A stretch of DNA of 44,808 nt from Betaproteobacteria bacterium (lineage in GTDB: Bacteria > Pseudomonadota > Gammaproteobacteria > Burkholderiales > Burkholderiaceae_C): the NCBI GenBank assembly GCA_016868355.1, contig VGHB01000018.1:1-44808 (forward strand), given 5' to 3'. Below the pieces are notes generated by a model. The model searched no databases and had not been told where the DNA came from. It worked only from the letters and a program-made list of their open reading frames with translations. Shown here piece after piece: positions 1 to 8,173 of this stretch (within the stretch, counting starts at the first letter, position 1; each line of letters begins with the position of its first letter). Position numbers and translations under genes: made by a program.

Positions 1-729
1 GTATTGGCCGTCTTTTTGACGATGGCCAGCGGCGTGATGCTGGCCCGCCGGATGGGCTGGCAACGTGACGTCGGTCTCCTGACTGGGGGCGCGGTCGCGA
101 TTTGCGGTGTATCCGCAGCCATGGCGATCGCCGCCGCATTGCCACCCACCCGCGAGAATCAGCGCTTTACCCTACTGGTGGTGGTGGGCGTGACCGTGCT
201 GTCAACGGTGACGATGGTCCTATACCCGTTTGCGCTCAAGGCCTTGGCTGTGGCGCCCAGTGAAGCGGGTATTTTTTTGGGCGGCACGATTCACGATGTG
301 GCGCAAGTGGTGGCTGCCGGTACGCTCATCGGCCCTGAGGCCGCGGATGCGGCCACCTTGGTCAAGCTGTGCCGCGTTTTGTTGCTGATGCCCGTGGTGG
401 TGGCTGTGGCGTGGCTTGTGCGTAACTCGCAGCCGTCAGTAAAAGAGGGGTCGTCTGCGCAACCGGTTACCCCGCTGGTTCCGGGCTTCTTGGTGGCCTT
501 CGCTGCCTTGATGGCCGCTGGCAGCTTGGGCTGGATTCCCCCGCCTATGGTGGAGGTATCCAGCAGTATTTCGCGTTGGGCCTTGGTAGTGGCGATTGCC
601 GCAGCCGGTATCAGAACGTCACTGGGTGAGCTCGCTTCGTTGGGATGGCGGCCCTCAGTGTTGTTGGTGGGCGAGACCCTCTTCCTGGCCCTACTGTTCG
701 CTGTCTATATCGCAGTTGGTCAGTTTTGA
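1..729 (+). CDS. YeiH-family putative sulfate exporter (5' truncated)
   Basis: This is the C-terminal part of a multi-spanning inner-membrane protein of the YeiH/UPF0324 family, annotated in other genomes as putative sulfate exporters. The reading frame is open to the window edge, so the true start lies outside. About 242 residues are visible against a usual 330-350. Hydrophobic helices alternate with short loops. The loop GGTIHDVAQVVAAG in the middle is the family hallmark, and a Gly/Ala-rich helix containing AAAGIRTSLGEL near the end is also typical. Transport substrate is family-level inference only. The next gene is about 115 bp downstream on the same strand, and no clear terminator separates them. 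Confidence 0.85.
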   Translation, partial: VLAVFLTMASGVMLARRMGWQRDVGLLTGGAVAICGVSAAMAIAAALPPTRENQRFTLLVVVGVTVLSTVTMVLYPFALKALAVAPSEAGIFLGGTIHDVAQVVAAGTLIGPEAADAATLVKLCRVLLLMPVVVAVAWLVRNSQPSVKEGSSAQPVTPLVPGFLVAFAALMAAGSLGWIPPPMVEVSSSISRWALVVAIAAAGIRTSLGELASLGWRPSVLLVGETLFLALLFAVYIAVGQF

Positions 730-843
730 TGTGGTACCCATAAGAAGCGAAAAATCGCAGACACGAAAGACTTGTCCACAACCGAGTAGCCCGAACATTC
801 ATCGAAGCAGCAGCTTTGTGTTCGACGCGATCACGGCTCAGTT

Positions 844-1398
844 GTGCAGATGAATCAACAGGCGGCATCTGGACCAACCAGATCGATCTGGTCGCCGCGC
901 ACGGGCGGCACACCTGCACTCGATAGCCCTTTCGGCGAGCGGGCACATGATGAGAAGAAAAGGGCGCAGAGAGGTCTCTGGGCCGCCATGAAGGAATGCC
1001 TCAAAGGCGCACCCAACCCACCCGCGCACTTGCACCAGGCCGCGCAGATTGCGTTTCGGGAGGGGGACTATGTGGCGACCTGCACCCAACTGCGGGGGGG
1101 CATTGCCGCCAACCCCTACATTACGGAGGGGTTGAACGGGCGCACGGTGCTGTCAGAACATCTGTACTGGAACGCCAACAACATGTGTGGCCCGGAATGG
1201 GCGGTTAACTACCTCGACTCCGCCGCCTGCCACTGGACGCCGGAGGAGATCGACTTTGTCGAATGGGTGTTCAATGCGTCGCCCGTTCTGAAAGAAGGCG
1301 CTGAGATGATGGCGCTCCATGAAGGGGTGACTTACGAACGAGACGCGAAAAGCGCGGTCGCGACGCACAGCGATCATTGGATTTCATTGACCGCATAA
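844..1398 (+). CDS. Hypothetical protein, TPR-like helical segment, probably frameshifted
   Basis: I do not recognise the family. The stretch from about residue 50 onward looks like a genuine protein: REGDYVATCTQLRGGIAANP resembles a tetratricopeptide helix pair, and EHLYWNANN and WTPEEIDFVEWVFNAS are well-formed segments with normal composition. The first 45 residues are less convincing. Starts at 844, 850 or 988 are all possible, and none has a strong ribosome-binding site. After YERD the sequence loses protein character and stops at 1398, while another frame (see 1377-1565) takes over with plausible protein sequence, which suggests a frameshift near 1340-1375. It lies between a YeiH-type exporter and the convergent end of the polysaccharide cluster, which gives no functional clue. 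Confidence 0.45.
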   Translation: MQMNQQAASGPTRSIWSPRTGGTPALDSPFGERAHDEKKRAQRGLWAAMKECLKGAPNPPAHLHQAAQIAFREGDYVATCTQLRGGIAANPYITEGLNGRTVLSEHLYWNANNMCGPEWAVNYLDSAACHWTPEEIDFVEWVFNASPVLKEGAEMMALHEGVTYERDAKSAVATHSDHWISLTA

Positions 1399-1565
1399 CG
1401 GACACGCTGTCTAAGACGATGGTGCGAATGGTAATAAACCGCTGGGGCGATGGCATCTGGCCGTGGGATCCAGAGGGATTCCAGGGGCCAAAAACCCCAC
1501 CGCAAGGCGAAAACGTCAGCGATAGCTATCCGAATTCATCGACTGCCAGGGCCAAGAGTAGCTGA
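1377..1565 (+). pseudogene. Possible out-of-frame C-terminal part of the preceding gene
   Basis: Read from 1377, the frame offset from the preceding gene gives DFIDRITDTLSKTMV followed by RWGDGIWPWDPEGFQG, which reads like the helical end and tail of a real protein. Upstream the frame is open back through the suspected junction with RDAQRSL. The last codons overlap the convergent 3' end of the phosphodiesterase-like gene by about 40 bp. It is most easily explained as the shifted C-terminus of the gene at 844. A chance open frame cannot be excluded, and the family is unknown. Confidence 0.35.
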
Positions 1566-2908
1566 GCATTTAATCCTGCTTGCGCTCGGCCGTTCACGCC
1601 AAAATAGCTCATGATAGTAGCCCCCAACTGCGCTACATGCGACTGGTCAATGGGAGCATACCTTGCAGCACCTTCCGTGAAAAAGGCAAAGCCTTCTTCC
1701 TGGTGCATGCCGTTCTTGATTGCAACAAAGCTCACCTCGGGCAACAACGCTGCTTTTCTGTCACCCACTTGGTACTGGGTTTCCGCGGTAATTTCCTGTG
1801 GGAACGTCAGAATGACAAATAAGCTTTTGCCACGGTTTTCAATCTCGCCAAACAAGGGCTCATCACAACTTAACACGCGCACTCCAGCCAAAACATCCTG
1901 TGCGGCAAGGGCCTGCTGGGCGTTTTCAAACTCGATCAAAAAGTCCCCCGTCATGCGCGGGAACACCCCGCTAAATACAATACCTAAGCCGCGTAGAAAG
2001 TCTGCATGCGTGTTGAGCCTGTAGTAAAACTTCACTCTGTCATACGGCTTTTGCGACAAACCAGTAGCCAGTAACACATCAGTGTCATTTCGCTCGAAAT
2101 ACTCACCCACAATCAGGTCGTATAAACCCAGTACATCAGCCAGCGGATCTGCGTTCTCAGGTACGTACCAGGTGGGATTCCTGTTCGGCGATTCCTTGCG
2201 CAGCGGCGCGGCGTTGAAAAAGTAGTGATGCTGAATGTGGGCACCCGCATTCAGGAATAGTGTCGAAAAATTGGGCTTCTTAGCGTTGAACATACTCCAA
2301 TGAACATCGTGAAGCAGCAAGTCAAGCACCAAAGCCTTGAGCCAAGGCTTGCTGCGGCACCGCAAGACCAGCGATAGGTACTTTTGGTAATGAGCCACAC
2401 GCGCAAATCGCAACAGGCCTAACACGACCTGCAACGCCAACTTGTTTGTGATGCGAGCCTGCGCGTTGTCATTCACCGCCTGTGAAACAGCTTGCCCTAA
2501 AGCCTGACTCCACCACGACGAGTCGGCTAACGTCTGCGTCCAAGGGTCAGGAATGAAATAGGCAGGTCGCTTGAGCCGGTTTTCCGCATTCATTGCAGAA
2601 ATGGCACCTACCTTCAAGCCAGCGCTCTCCAGTTGCTCAAAAATTTGCGGCACTTGCGTGCCCACCATATCCCCCAGGCGAAACACACCATGCTCGGCAT
2701 AGGTTTTACCGGTATGCACAGAAGCCCACTGAATCCAAGGCTCCAACTCCTCGTATCGCTTTTCGCAACTGGTGCGAATACTCGGACAGGACAACAACTT
2801 TTTGAGCGCAGGGAACCGTGCTGGATCAGCCGCCACATACTTACCGACCACATCGAAATTAATCTCGTTGAGCTCTAATAAAATGAGACGCTTGGCCAAG
2901 TTAGTCAT
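1526..2908 (-). CDS. Alkaline-phosphatase-superfamily-like (type I phosphodiesterase/sulfatase-like) protein
   Basis: This 460-residue protein has the layout of the alkaline phosphatase/phosphodiesterase superfamily. LILLELNEINFD stands where the first metal-binding strand lies, HTGKTYAEHGVFRLGD follows around residue 70-85, and the mid-protein NAGAHIQHHYFF is His-rich. The canonical late Asp-His metal motif is not obvious; DVLLATGLSQKPYD sits at the corresponding place, so catalysis is uncertain. Proteins of this kind occur at the ends of polysaccharide clusters with unknown roles. The ATG at 2908 is chosen because ATGACTAA overlaps the stop of the preceding GT4 remnant by 8 bp, a translational-coupling arrangement; the longer frame from 2923 is less likely. 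It is the last gene of the minus-strand cluster. Confidence 0.6.
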   Translation of the reverse strand: MTNLAKRLILLELNEINFDVVGKYVAADPARFPALKKLLSCPSIRTSCEKRYEELEPWIQWASVHTGKTYAEHGVFRLGDMVGTQVPQIFEQLESAGLKVGAISAMNAENRLKRPAYFIPDPWTQTLADSSWWSQALGQAVSQAVNDNAQARITNKLALQVVLGLLRFARVAHYQKYLSLVLRCRSKPWLKALVLDLLLHDVHWSMFNAKKPNFSTLFLNAGAHIQHHYFFNAAPLRKESPNRNPTWYVPENADPLADVLGLYDLIVGEYFERNDTDVLLATGLSQKPYDRVKFYYRLNTHADFLRGLGIVFSGVFPRMTGDFLIEFENAQQALAAQDVLAGVRVLSCDEPLFGEIENRGKSLFVILTFPQEITAETQYQVGDRKAALLPEVSFVAIKNGMHQEEGFAFFTEGAARYAPIDQSHVAQLGATIMSYFGVNGRAQAGLNAQLLLALAVDEFG

Positions 2909-3465
2909 GCCGCAATACTCCATCGTAAATATTTACCGTCTGGCTGACCAAAGACACTGCTGAAAAAATTGCCTTCGCCCATTCCTGCCCCTTAGCACCA
3001 TACAACTGTTGACGCTGCCTATCCTCGATCAACGAAAGCAAGACCTTGGACAACGAACTGCTGTCGCAAGTCTGAAACAAATTGCCAGTCACACCTGGCT
3101 CAACCGCTTCGCTGCATCCGGTTACACCGATCGTCAGCGCAGCGCAACCTGCGGCCGCGGCTTCAAGCAGCGACTTGGGCATACCTACGTGAAAAAAGGG
3201 GATCATGTCATCCCACATGCCCCAGCCAATCGCAGAAGGGTTGTCATTTCTTGCTGCTCCTGCCAGCATAAAACGCCAGTGCCGCGCAACCGCTTTGAGC
3301 TGCCGCGCTGCCTCTATAACCTCTACAACGCTCTTCTCTTTGAGCATACTCGCAGGTAACAAAAAAGCGCGCCTTGTGCGCTCGGCTACACCGCACAAAC
3401 AGTGACAAGTCCACACATGAGCCCGGAATCAAAGTTATGCGGTGCTGGTTTACGAAAATATGCAC
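2901..3465 (-). pseudogene. GT4 glycosyltransferase remnant: N-terminal half missing, frameshifted
   Basis: Only the C-terminal donor-binding half of a family 4 glycosyltransferase remains. One frame (3465 to about 3400) encodes VNQHRITLIPGSCVDLSLF, the usual linker into the second Rossmann fold. The continuation RAFLLPASMLKEKSVVEVIE lies in a different frame, followed by FHVGMPKSLLEAAAAGCAAL and a normal C-terminus ending at 2901. The frames switch between about 3385 and 3412. The N-terminal acceptor domain (about 200 residues) is absent, because the polymerase gene ends only 15 bp upstream. The two defects together point to real decay rather than one sequencing error. The downstream phosphodiesterase-like gene still overlaps its stop codon. 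Confidence 0.8.
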
Positions 3466-3480
3466 GCAAAAGTTTACGCA

Positions 3481-4620
3481 TCAACTCAAGCTTAAGCGGG
3501 GGTTATGTAAACCATCCTTAAATCTATATGACTCATGTCTATTTGCATATAAAATGCAAAAAATCAGAAACAAGGGAGTAGCAAAAGGAATCAGCGGCAG
3601 AGGATGGACAAAAGTTGAAGCCATCAACGCCAACCAAAACACAAACAGAGAATGACGGGTAATATCATTCTCCGGCCGTCTTACTGAAAATAAGCGTTTC
3701 TTAAACGTATACATCAGCCCATAGAAGAGCATCCCATAAACAGGACTTAAATGCCAAGAAACTTCTAAAAAAGATTCACAGAATTCTACAGAACATGAAT
3801 GAGTTGGTTGATTTAAATCCATGTTGAAAAAATTGATGAATACCCTCATATGAGTTACGATCGATAAAAGCTTCACATCGAACAGAAAAATTAACCACTC
3901 TTTCAATAAGAATATTAGACTTAGTAAAAATATAATGAGGGTTGATGCAAAAATGTAAAGACGGCACAATACTAAATAACACAAAACCGCTGACAGCACA
4001 GCAATGATGCTAAATAAACTACCTGTAAGTGCAGACATCATAAATAGTACTGCCACCGCCGACAATCTATGAGCACTCACAACCGCCCAAGGCACCAATA
4101 GCGTGAGTAATATTCCCGTTGAAAGGCTATCGTTAGTGACGCCATTAAAACGTACAATAACGTTTGTTATAGAATGAGAAGGCAATTGATCAAAACCAAA
4201 GTAGAGGGTGGTCTGAAGAAGAAATCCAATTACAAACAACAAAAATAAAAAACGCAAATCACCGGGACCAAAATCGGCAGAGGGTTTAAAAAAGAGCAAG
4301 AATAAAGCAAGCAATCCAATTTGAACAGAAGAACTTAGTAAAATAAATTCGGCCTCCAATACTGGATCTGCCAAAGAAGTTGAAAGCAAAAAGACAACTG
4401 CAAGCACAATAGAACTAAGTGACGGCTTAGACCTAAGTTTCAATGGTATAAATAGGATCAGAATTGCAGTGATTTGAACTCCAAATTTAGCTATCTGGAA
4501 CCACTCTGGGGCAGCTTCGAACCCTTCACTGGTCCGCTGCTCGCCCCATGACATCAGTGAAGCGAACCACGCTGGTAAGAAGTAGGCAAGTATAAATATC
4601 TTAGTAACAGGGGAAGACAT
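3481..4620 (-). CDS. Polytopic membrane protein, Wzy-like O-antigen polymerase candidate
   Basis: This is a 379-residue, very hydrophobic protein with about ten predicted membrane helices, a periplasmic-loop-like segment near residues 260-290 containing a SCSVEFCESF patch, and a short basic C-terminus. Wzy polymerases are recognised mainly by topology and by position in a cluster with a Wzx flippase and several glycosyltransferases, as here. It would join polysaccharide repeat units on the periplasmic face of the inner membrane. Codon use and base composition are clearly more AT-rich than in the flanking housekeeping genes, consistent with transfer. It lies 13 bp downstream of the GT2 gene. 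The Wzy assignment is inference; no sequence motif proves it. Confidence 0.6.
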   Translation of the reverse strand: MSSPVTKIFILAYFLPAWFASLMSWGEQRTSEGFEAAPEWFQIAKFGVQITAILILFIPLKLRSKPSLSSIVLAVVFLLSTSLADPVLEAEFILLSSSVQIGLLALFLLFFKPSADFGPGDLRFLFLLFVIGFLLQTTLYFGFDQLPSHSITNVIVRFNGVTNDSLSTGILLTLLVPWAVVSAHRLSAVAVLFMMSALTGSLFSIIAVLSAVLCYLVLCRLYIFASTLIIFLLSLIFLLKEWLIFLFDVKLLSIVTHMRVFINFFNMDLNQPTHSCSVEFCESFLEVSWHLSPVYGMLFYGLMYTFKKRLFSVRRPENDITRHSLFVFWLALMASTFVHPLPLIPFATPLFLIFCILYANRHESYRFKDGLHNPRLSLS

Positions 4621-4633
4621 ATTTTACACCCCT

Positions 4634-5680
4634 TCAATACCGACGCGAAAGCTTCAATAACCATATAAGTTGTTGAAAAAAGCGCAGAACCAGTTTGGCC
4701 AAAGTAAGAAAATTTTTCAATAGAACAAACCTCGGAATCGAAATCAAAACTCTTGCCAAAAACGGTATTTGGCCACCGACTCCTCTTAAGCGGCTTTCGA
4801 CACAGGCTCGGTATATTAATCTCTCTTCTTCGCATCTAACGAATTGAGACATATAAAACAATGTTAAGACACGAATATCAGACTTTACAAGCAACAACAT
4901 CGAATGTCTAACGAAGGAATCTTGATGCAAATAAGTTATCGCAACGTCCCAATTTACCGTTGCGATCTTCAACCGATTTATAAATCCAGAGCGTGCAAAA
5001 GAATCGTTTTCGCCACGCTTTAAAATCCAAGGTTGATGTAGGACAATTATCTCGCATTGATGTTCGATCAAAATACAAATCAAACGGGTTGCGTATCGCC
5101 AACAGGTGCCATTTAGATGTTCAAGCAGTGGCGCTGCTTCAAGCCTCTTACGTCGAACCAAGCAAGAGGTGCAAAAACTAAATAACCCCTCAGACGTTCG
5201 CATTTTGGAAAGATATGTTAAAAGATCATGATCATCAGTAATTACAGTCCGAAATGTACCCAAAGCTGGTTCCTTGAGAATTGGATAATCACGTCGTGGC
5301 CTCAGACGAATATCGCAATGAATGGCCGGTACAAGCATCAGGTCTGGTTCATGGTCCTTGAGTTGGCTATAAATTGCTTTGGACCATCCCGACATCAGTA
5401 CATCATCGGCACTCACTGTCCAGATATAGTCACCTGTAGCTGCCATTACTGCCCGGTTAAGATCAGTATCGATATTTCCGCGTTCTGTCGCCACCAGAAC
5501 GATTAATTCCGGGAACTTACATCTGTACTCCTTAAGTACTTCAAGGGTGTTATCAGACGAGCCCCCATCAAAAACTATTATCTCAATTGATGAATACCCC
5601 TCAGCGACAATAGAATCTAACGTTTCAGGAAGAAATGCTGCAAAATTGTATGTCGGGATGACAAAAGAAATGCTGGCCAT
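4634..5680 (-). CDS. Family 2 glycosyltransferase
   Basis: A 348-residue GT-A fold enzyme that likely adds a sugar to the lipid-linked repeat unit in the cytoplasm. The N-terminus ISFVIPTYNFAAFLPETLDS is the typical GT2 opening. FDGGSSDNTLEVLKEY carries the nucleotide-binding Asp, and GDYIWTVSADDVLMSG holds the metal-binding DxD-like motif as ADD. The C-terminal third has basic and hydrophobic stretches that could associate with the membrane. It starts 3 bp after the stop of the upstream GT4, so the two are co-transcribed and probably coupled. Its composition is AT-rich like the polymerase downstream. Donor and acceptor cannot be read from sequence. Confidence 0.88.
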   Translation of the reverse strand: MASISFVIPTYNFAAFLPETLDSIVAEGYSSIEIIVFDGGSSDNTLEVLKEYRCKFPELIVLVATERGNIDTDLNRAVMAATGDYIWTVSADDVLMSGWSKAIYSQLKDHEPDLMLVPAIHCDIRLRPRRDYPILKEPALGTFRTVITDDHDLLTYLSKMRTSEGLFSFCTSCLVRRKRLEAAPLLEHLNGTCWRYATRLICILIEHQCEIIVLHQPWILKRGENDSFARSGFINRLKIATVNWDVAITYLHQDSFVRHSMLLLVKSDIRVLTLFYMSQFVRCEEERLIYRACVESRLRGVGGQIPFLARVLISIPRFVLLKNFLTLAKLVLRFFQQLIWLLKLSRRY

Positions 5681-5683
5681 AAT

Positions 5684-6805
5684 TTATTTGTCAATTCCAT
5701 CAGTGCCGTAAACGATCTCGCGGATGCGAGTGATAAATGCAGCGCGACTGAAGCGCTTTGCTCCATCCATGACAGCTTCTTTGTCCCAGCGAACGGTATT
5801 GAACCGATCAAGGGCCGCTCGCAAAGAGTCTGACGACTTTGCTGCATAAAAAAGCGCGTTGGCGCGCACATCTCCAGAATCAATGTCGATCAGGATCTCG
5901 CGCATGGCCGGGGCAGAGTAGCTGATGACTGGGGTACCCATGTATATAGCCTCCAGGGGTACGAGGCTATATTCAATTTCAGAAGGGAAAATTAGGGCCT
6001 GCGCCCTCGCTAATTCCTGTGCGAGGGTTGCATCATCGACGTAACCAAGAAATTCCACATTGGAAGGACAAGAACGGCGCATTTCTGCAAGAAGGCTGCC
6101 CATCCCGATAACCCGCAGTCGATATCCTGACGACTTAAAAGCATCGATGACATATCCGACTTCTTTTTCAGGTTCGAGTCGACTCACAAGTACGAAATAG
6201 TCGCAGTGAAGACCTGATGATGTTGGCGAAGCAGCTGACAATGCCCGCTCGTCAAACGGTGGCATCAAGATTTCACTATCTAATCCTGCGAAGTCCAGCA
6301 AGGCACGGCGCGATGCATCTGAGATCGAGATCCTTCTGTCGTATTTACTAATTTGACGACGCTCAATTAGTTTCATTAAGCATATGAGCCACCTGATCAA
6401 AGCGCGTACTACCCTAGAACCGATTAATATCTCGGGTTGATAAAGGCCGCGATTCGGATAGTTTGAATAGAGGATACTTTTTTTGCAATCTAATCTAACA
6501 TACTTGCCGCATGTAGATGAATAGGCTATCACCACATCCGCCTTAACTCTTACGACACACATCAGAAGCGCGGCAAGAGGATAGAGTGCGCTTACCAGGA
6601 AACGACTTGCGAATAGGCCCCCCAAAGGGGGCGAATACACTCGTCGCCCGAATTTTTCCTCCCAGAAACCACGAGGTTTGGCGTTAAGTGCGTAAAGGGT
6701 TGCCTCCGGGAAGGCGTCCACCAATATTTCGAAAACGCGCTCTCCACCTCCTTGAACCAAGAACTTGTCATAAACGATAGCGACGGAGACGGATGGACCC
6801 TTCAC
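5684..6805 (-). CDS. Family 4 glycosyltransferase (possibly mannosyltransferase-like)
   Basis: This 373-residue GT-B fold enzyme opens with VAIVYDKFLVQGGGERVFE, the acceptor-domain start seen in WbaZ-type mannosyltransferases. LVSRLEPEKEVGYVIDAFK begins the donor domain, and EYSLVPLEAIYMGTPVIS holds the two conserved glutamates of the E-x7-E motif. A mannosyl role is suggested only by the resemblance and by gmd/manC in the cluster. The ATG at 6805 follows a 123 bp AT-rich gap after the C-methyltransferase gene, the largest gap inside the cluster, where a secondary promoter is possible. No strong ribosome-binding site precedes it. Confidence 0.88.
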   Translation of the reverse strand: MKGPSVSVAIVYDKFLVQGGGERVFEILVDAFPEATLYALNAKPRGFWEEKFGRRVYSPPLGGLFASRFLVSALYPLAALLMCVVRVKADVVIAYSSTCGKYVRLDCKKSILYSNYPNRGLYQPEILIGSRVVRALIRWLICLMKLIERRQISKYDRRISISDASRRALLDFAGLDSEILMPPFDERALSAASPTSSGLHCDYFVLVSRLEPEKEVGYVIDAFKSSGYRLRVIGMGSLLAEMRRSCPSNVEFLGYVDDATLAQELARAQALIFPSEIEYSLVPLEAIYMGTPVISYSAPAMREILIDIDSGDVRANALFYAAKSSDSLRAALDRFNTVRWDKEAVMDGAKRFSRAAFITRIREIVYGTDGIDK

Positions 6806-6928
6806 TTTGACCGCTCATGGAAGTCCGCATAGTACCCCATCGTATCATTAAATGATGAGACACGATTTATAATCGACTTCTTATTTTTCTGATTTTGTAT
6901 TTTATTCAAGTCTTTCTCACAACATTTA

Positions 6929-8161
6929 CTAAACCACTTCGAGCCGAGGCAAAGGAAACACCAGTCGGCCCTTTGTTAACTTGTACTTGGCTGTAAAAAA
7001 ATCACGAAAATGCCAAGGCAAGACTATTAAATAGTCTGGTTCGTTGCCGAGCAACTCACGTTCATCCAAAATTGGCAGAAGACAACCCGGAGTAAATAAG
7101 CCGAATTTATCAGGATTAACTTCACCCACCCCTTCAACATCCTCAGCCGTAAAGCCACAGTACTGCAAAAGCACATTTCCTTTTGTCGAGGCTCCAAGGA
7201 ATGCCACTCGGCGCCCTTCTGCACGTGCTCGCGCCACAAACGTGCGCAACTCATCTCGGCTCGCTTCGGTTCGCTTAGCGAATGCAAGGTAAGGTTCGAG
7301 ATCGTCAAGGCCGTTGGCTACTTCGCGGGCCAGTATGTCCTTAGCTTCCTGACTTTCGGTATAATCTGAATTCAATCTTGCGGCTGTAACGGAGAAGCTG
7401 CCGCCGTTTACATCGTTGAATTCGACATCTACGATCTTGAGCCCACAACGACCGAGCATCCAATCAATTTGACGTAATCCGTAATACTCAAGGTGTTCAT
7501 GACAAGCCGTATCGTAGGAATTGCGCTCGAGCATCAGCGGCATATAGCTCTGCTCGAACACCCAGATTCCACGTTCGTCCAGAATGCTTTCCACGTCACG
7601 CACGAAGTCCATAGGTCGTTCGAGGTCGTAAAACATCGAAAATGAAGTAACTACACGTACCTTACGGTTAGGGAAGGCTTGTTCAAAACTCTCGCCTGAA
7701 AAGAAGTTAGCGATAACGGTTGTGCTGTCCGGGTAGTACTGACGGAACTTTGCTGCTGTCGGATCCATTCCCACCCGTGTACATTTATCCTCGGGGTACG
7801 CTGACAAAGTCGTACCGTCATTACTACCGATATCTAGTACTATTGGGTTATCAGATAAATCGACAATATTAAGAATGCTGGAAACCTTCGCATGTAGGTG
7901 CTTCACCATACTCGGGTTCAATCCTGAGCGGTAGCCATAGTTGTTACCATACATCTCATCTAGATCGTACGAATGGGCCATCTGCAACAGACCGCAGCAA
8001 TCATCGCCTTCAGTGCACTTAACTAGTTGTACAGGACCACGCGTGATTGCCTGATCCTTATGTTTCGGGAAGACACCAGTTAAAGTCTGTTCGCCAAGAT
8101 CCAACACCTTGACTAGATTCTTGTTGCCACAAATTCGGCATTCATGGATTGCTTTGTACAT
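6929..8161 (-). CDS. Nucleotide-sugar C-methyltransferase (TylC3/NovU family)
   Basis: A 410-residue SAM-dependent methyltransferase with the three-part layout of sugar C-methyltransferases. The N-terminal zinc-binding module has C8-x2-C11 in HECRICGN and a second cysteine set in KCTEGDDCCGLLQ. The class I SAM fold follows with VLDIGSNDGTTLSAYPED. The C-terminal catalytic and substrate part includes CHEHLEYYGLRQID, whose His/Tyr residues match the family's proposed base. Known members methylate C-3 of 4-keto-6-deoxy nucleotide sugars. It starts 12 bp after a Gmd-family dehydratase, which could supply such a 4-keto sugar. The pair suggests a C-methyl-branched 6-deoxyhexose in the polysaccharide; which sugar is inference. 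Confidence 0.85.
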   Translation of the reverse strand: MYKAIHECRICGNKNLVKVLDLGEQTLTGVFPKHKDQAITRGPVQLVKCTEGDDCCGLLQMAHSYDLDEMYGNNYGYRSGLNPSMVKHLHAKVSSILNIVDLSDNPIVLDIGSNDGTTLSAYPEDKCTRVGMDPTAAKFRQYYPDSTTVIANFFSGESFEQAFPNRKVRVVTSFSMFYDLERPMDFVRDVESILDERGIWVFEQSYMPLMLERNSYDTACHEHLEYYGLRQIDWMLGRCGLKIVDVEFNDVNGGSFSVTAARLNSDYTESQEAKDILAREVANGLDDLEPYLAFAKRTEASRDELRTFVARARAEGRRVAFLGASTKGNVLLQYCGFTAEDVEGVGEVNPDKFGLFTPGCLLPILDERELLGNEPDYLIVLPWHFRDFFTAKYKLTKGRLVFPLPRLEVV

Positions 8162-8173
8162 ATTTGTTTCGGG

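Noticed and set aside
1488-1502. Small GGGG/CCCC hairpin between the two convergent genes at 1.5 kb
   Set aside because: The stem is very short and has no following T-run on either strand, so it is not called a terminator.
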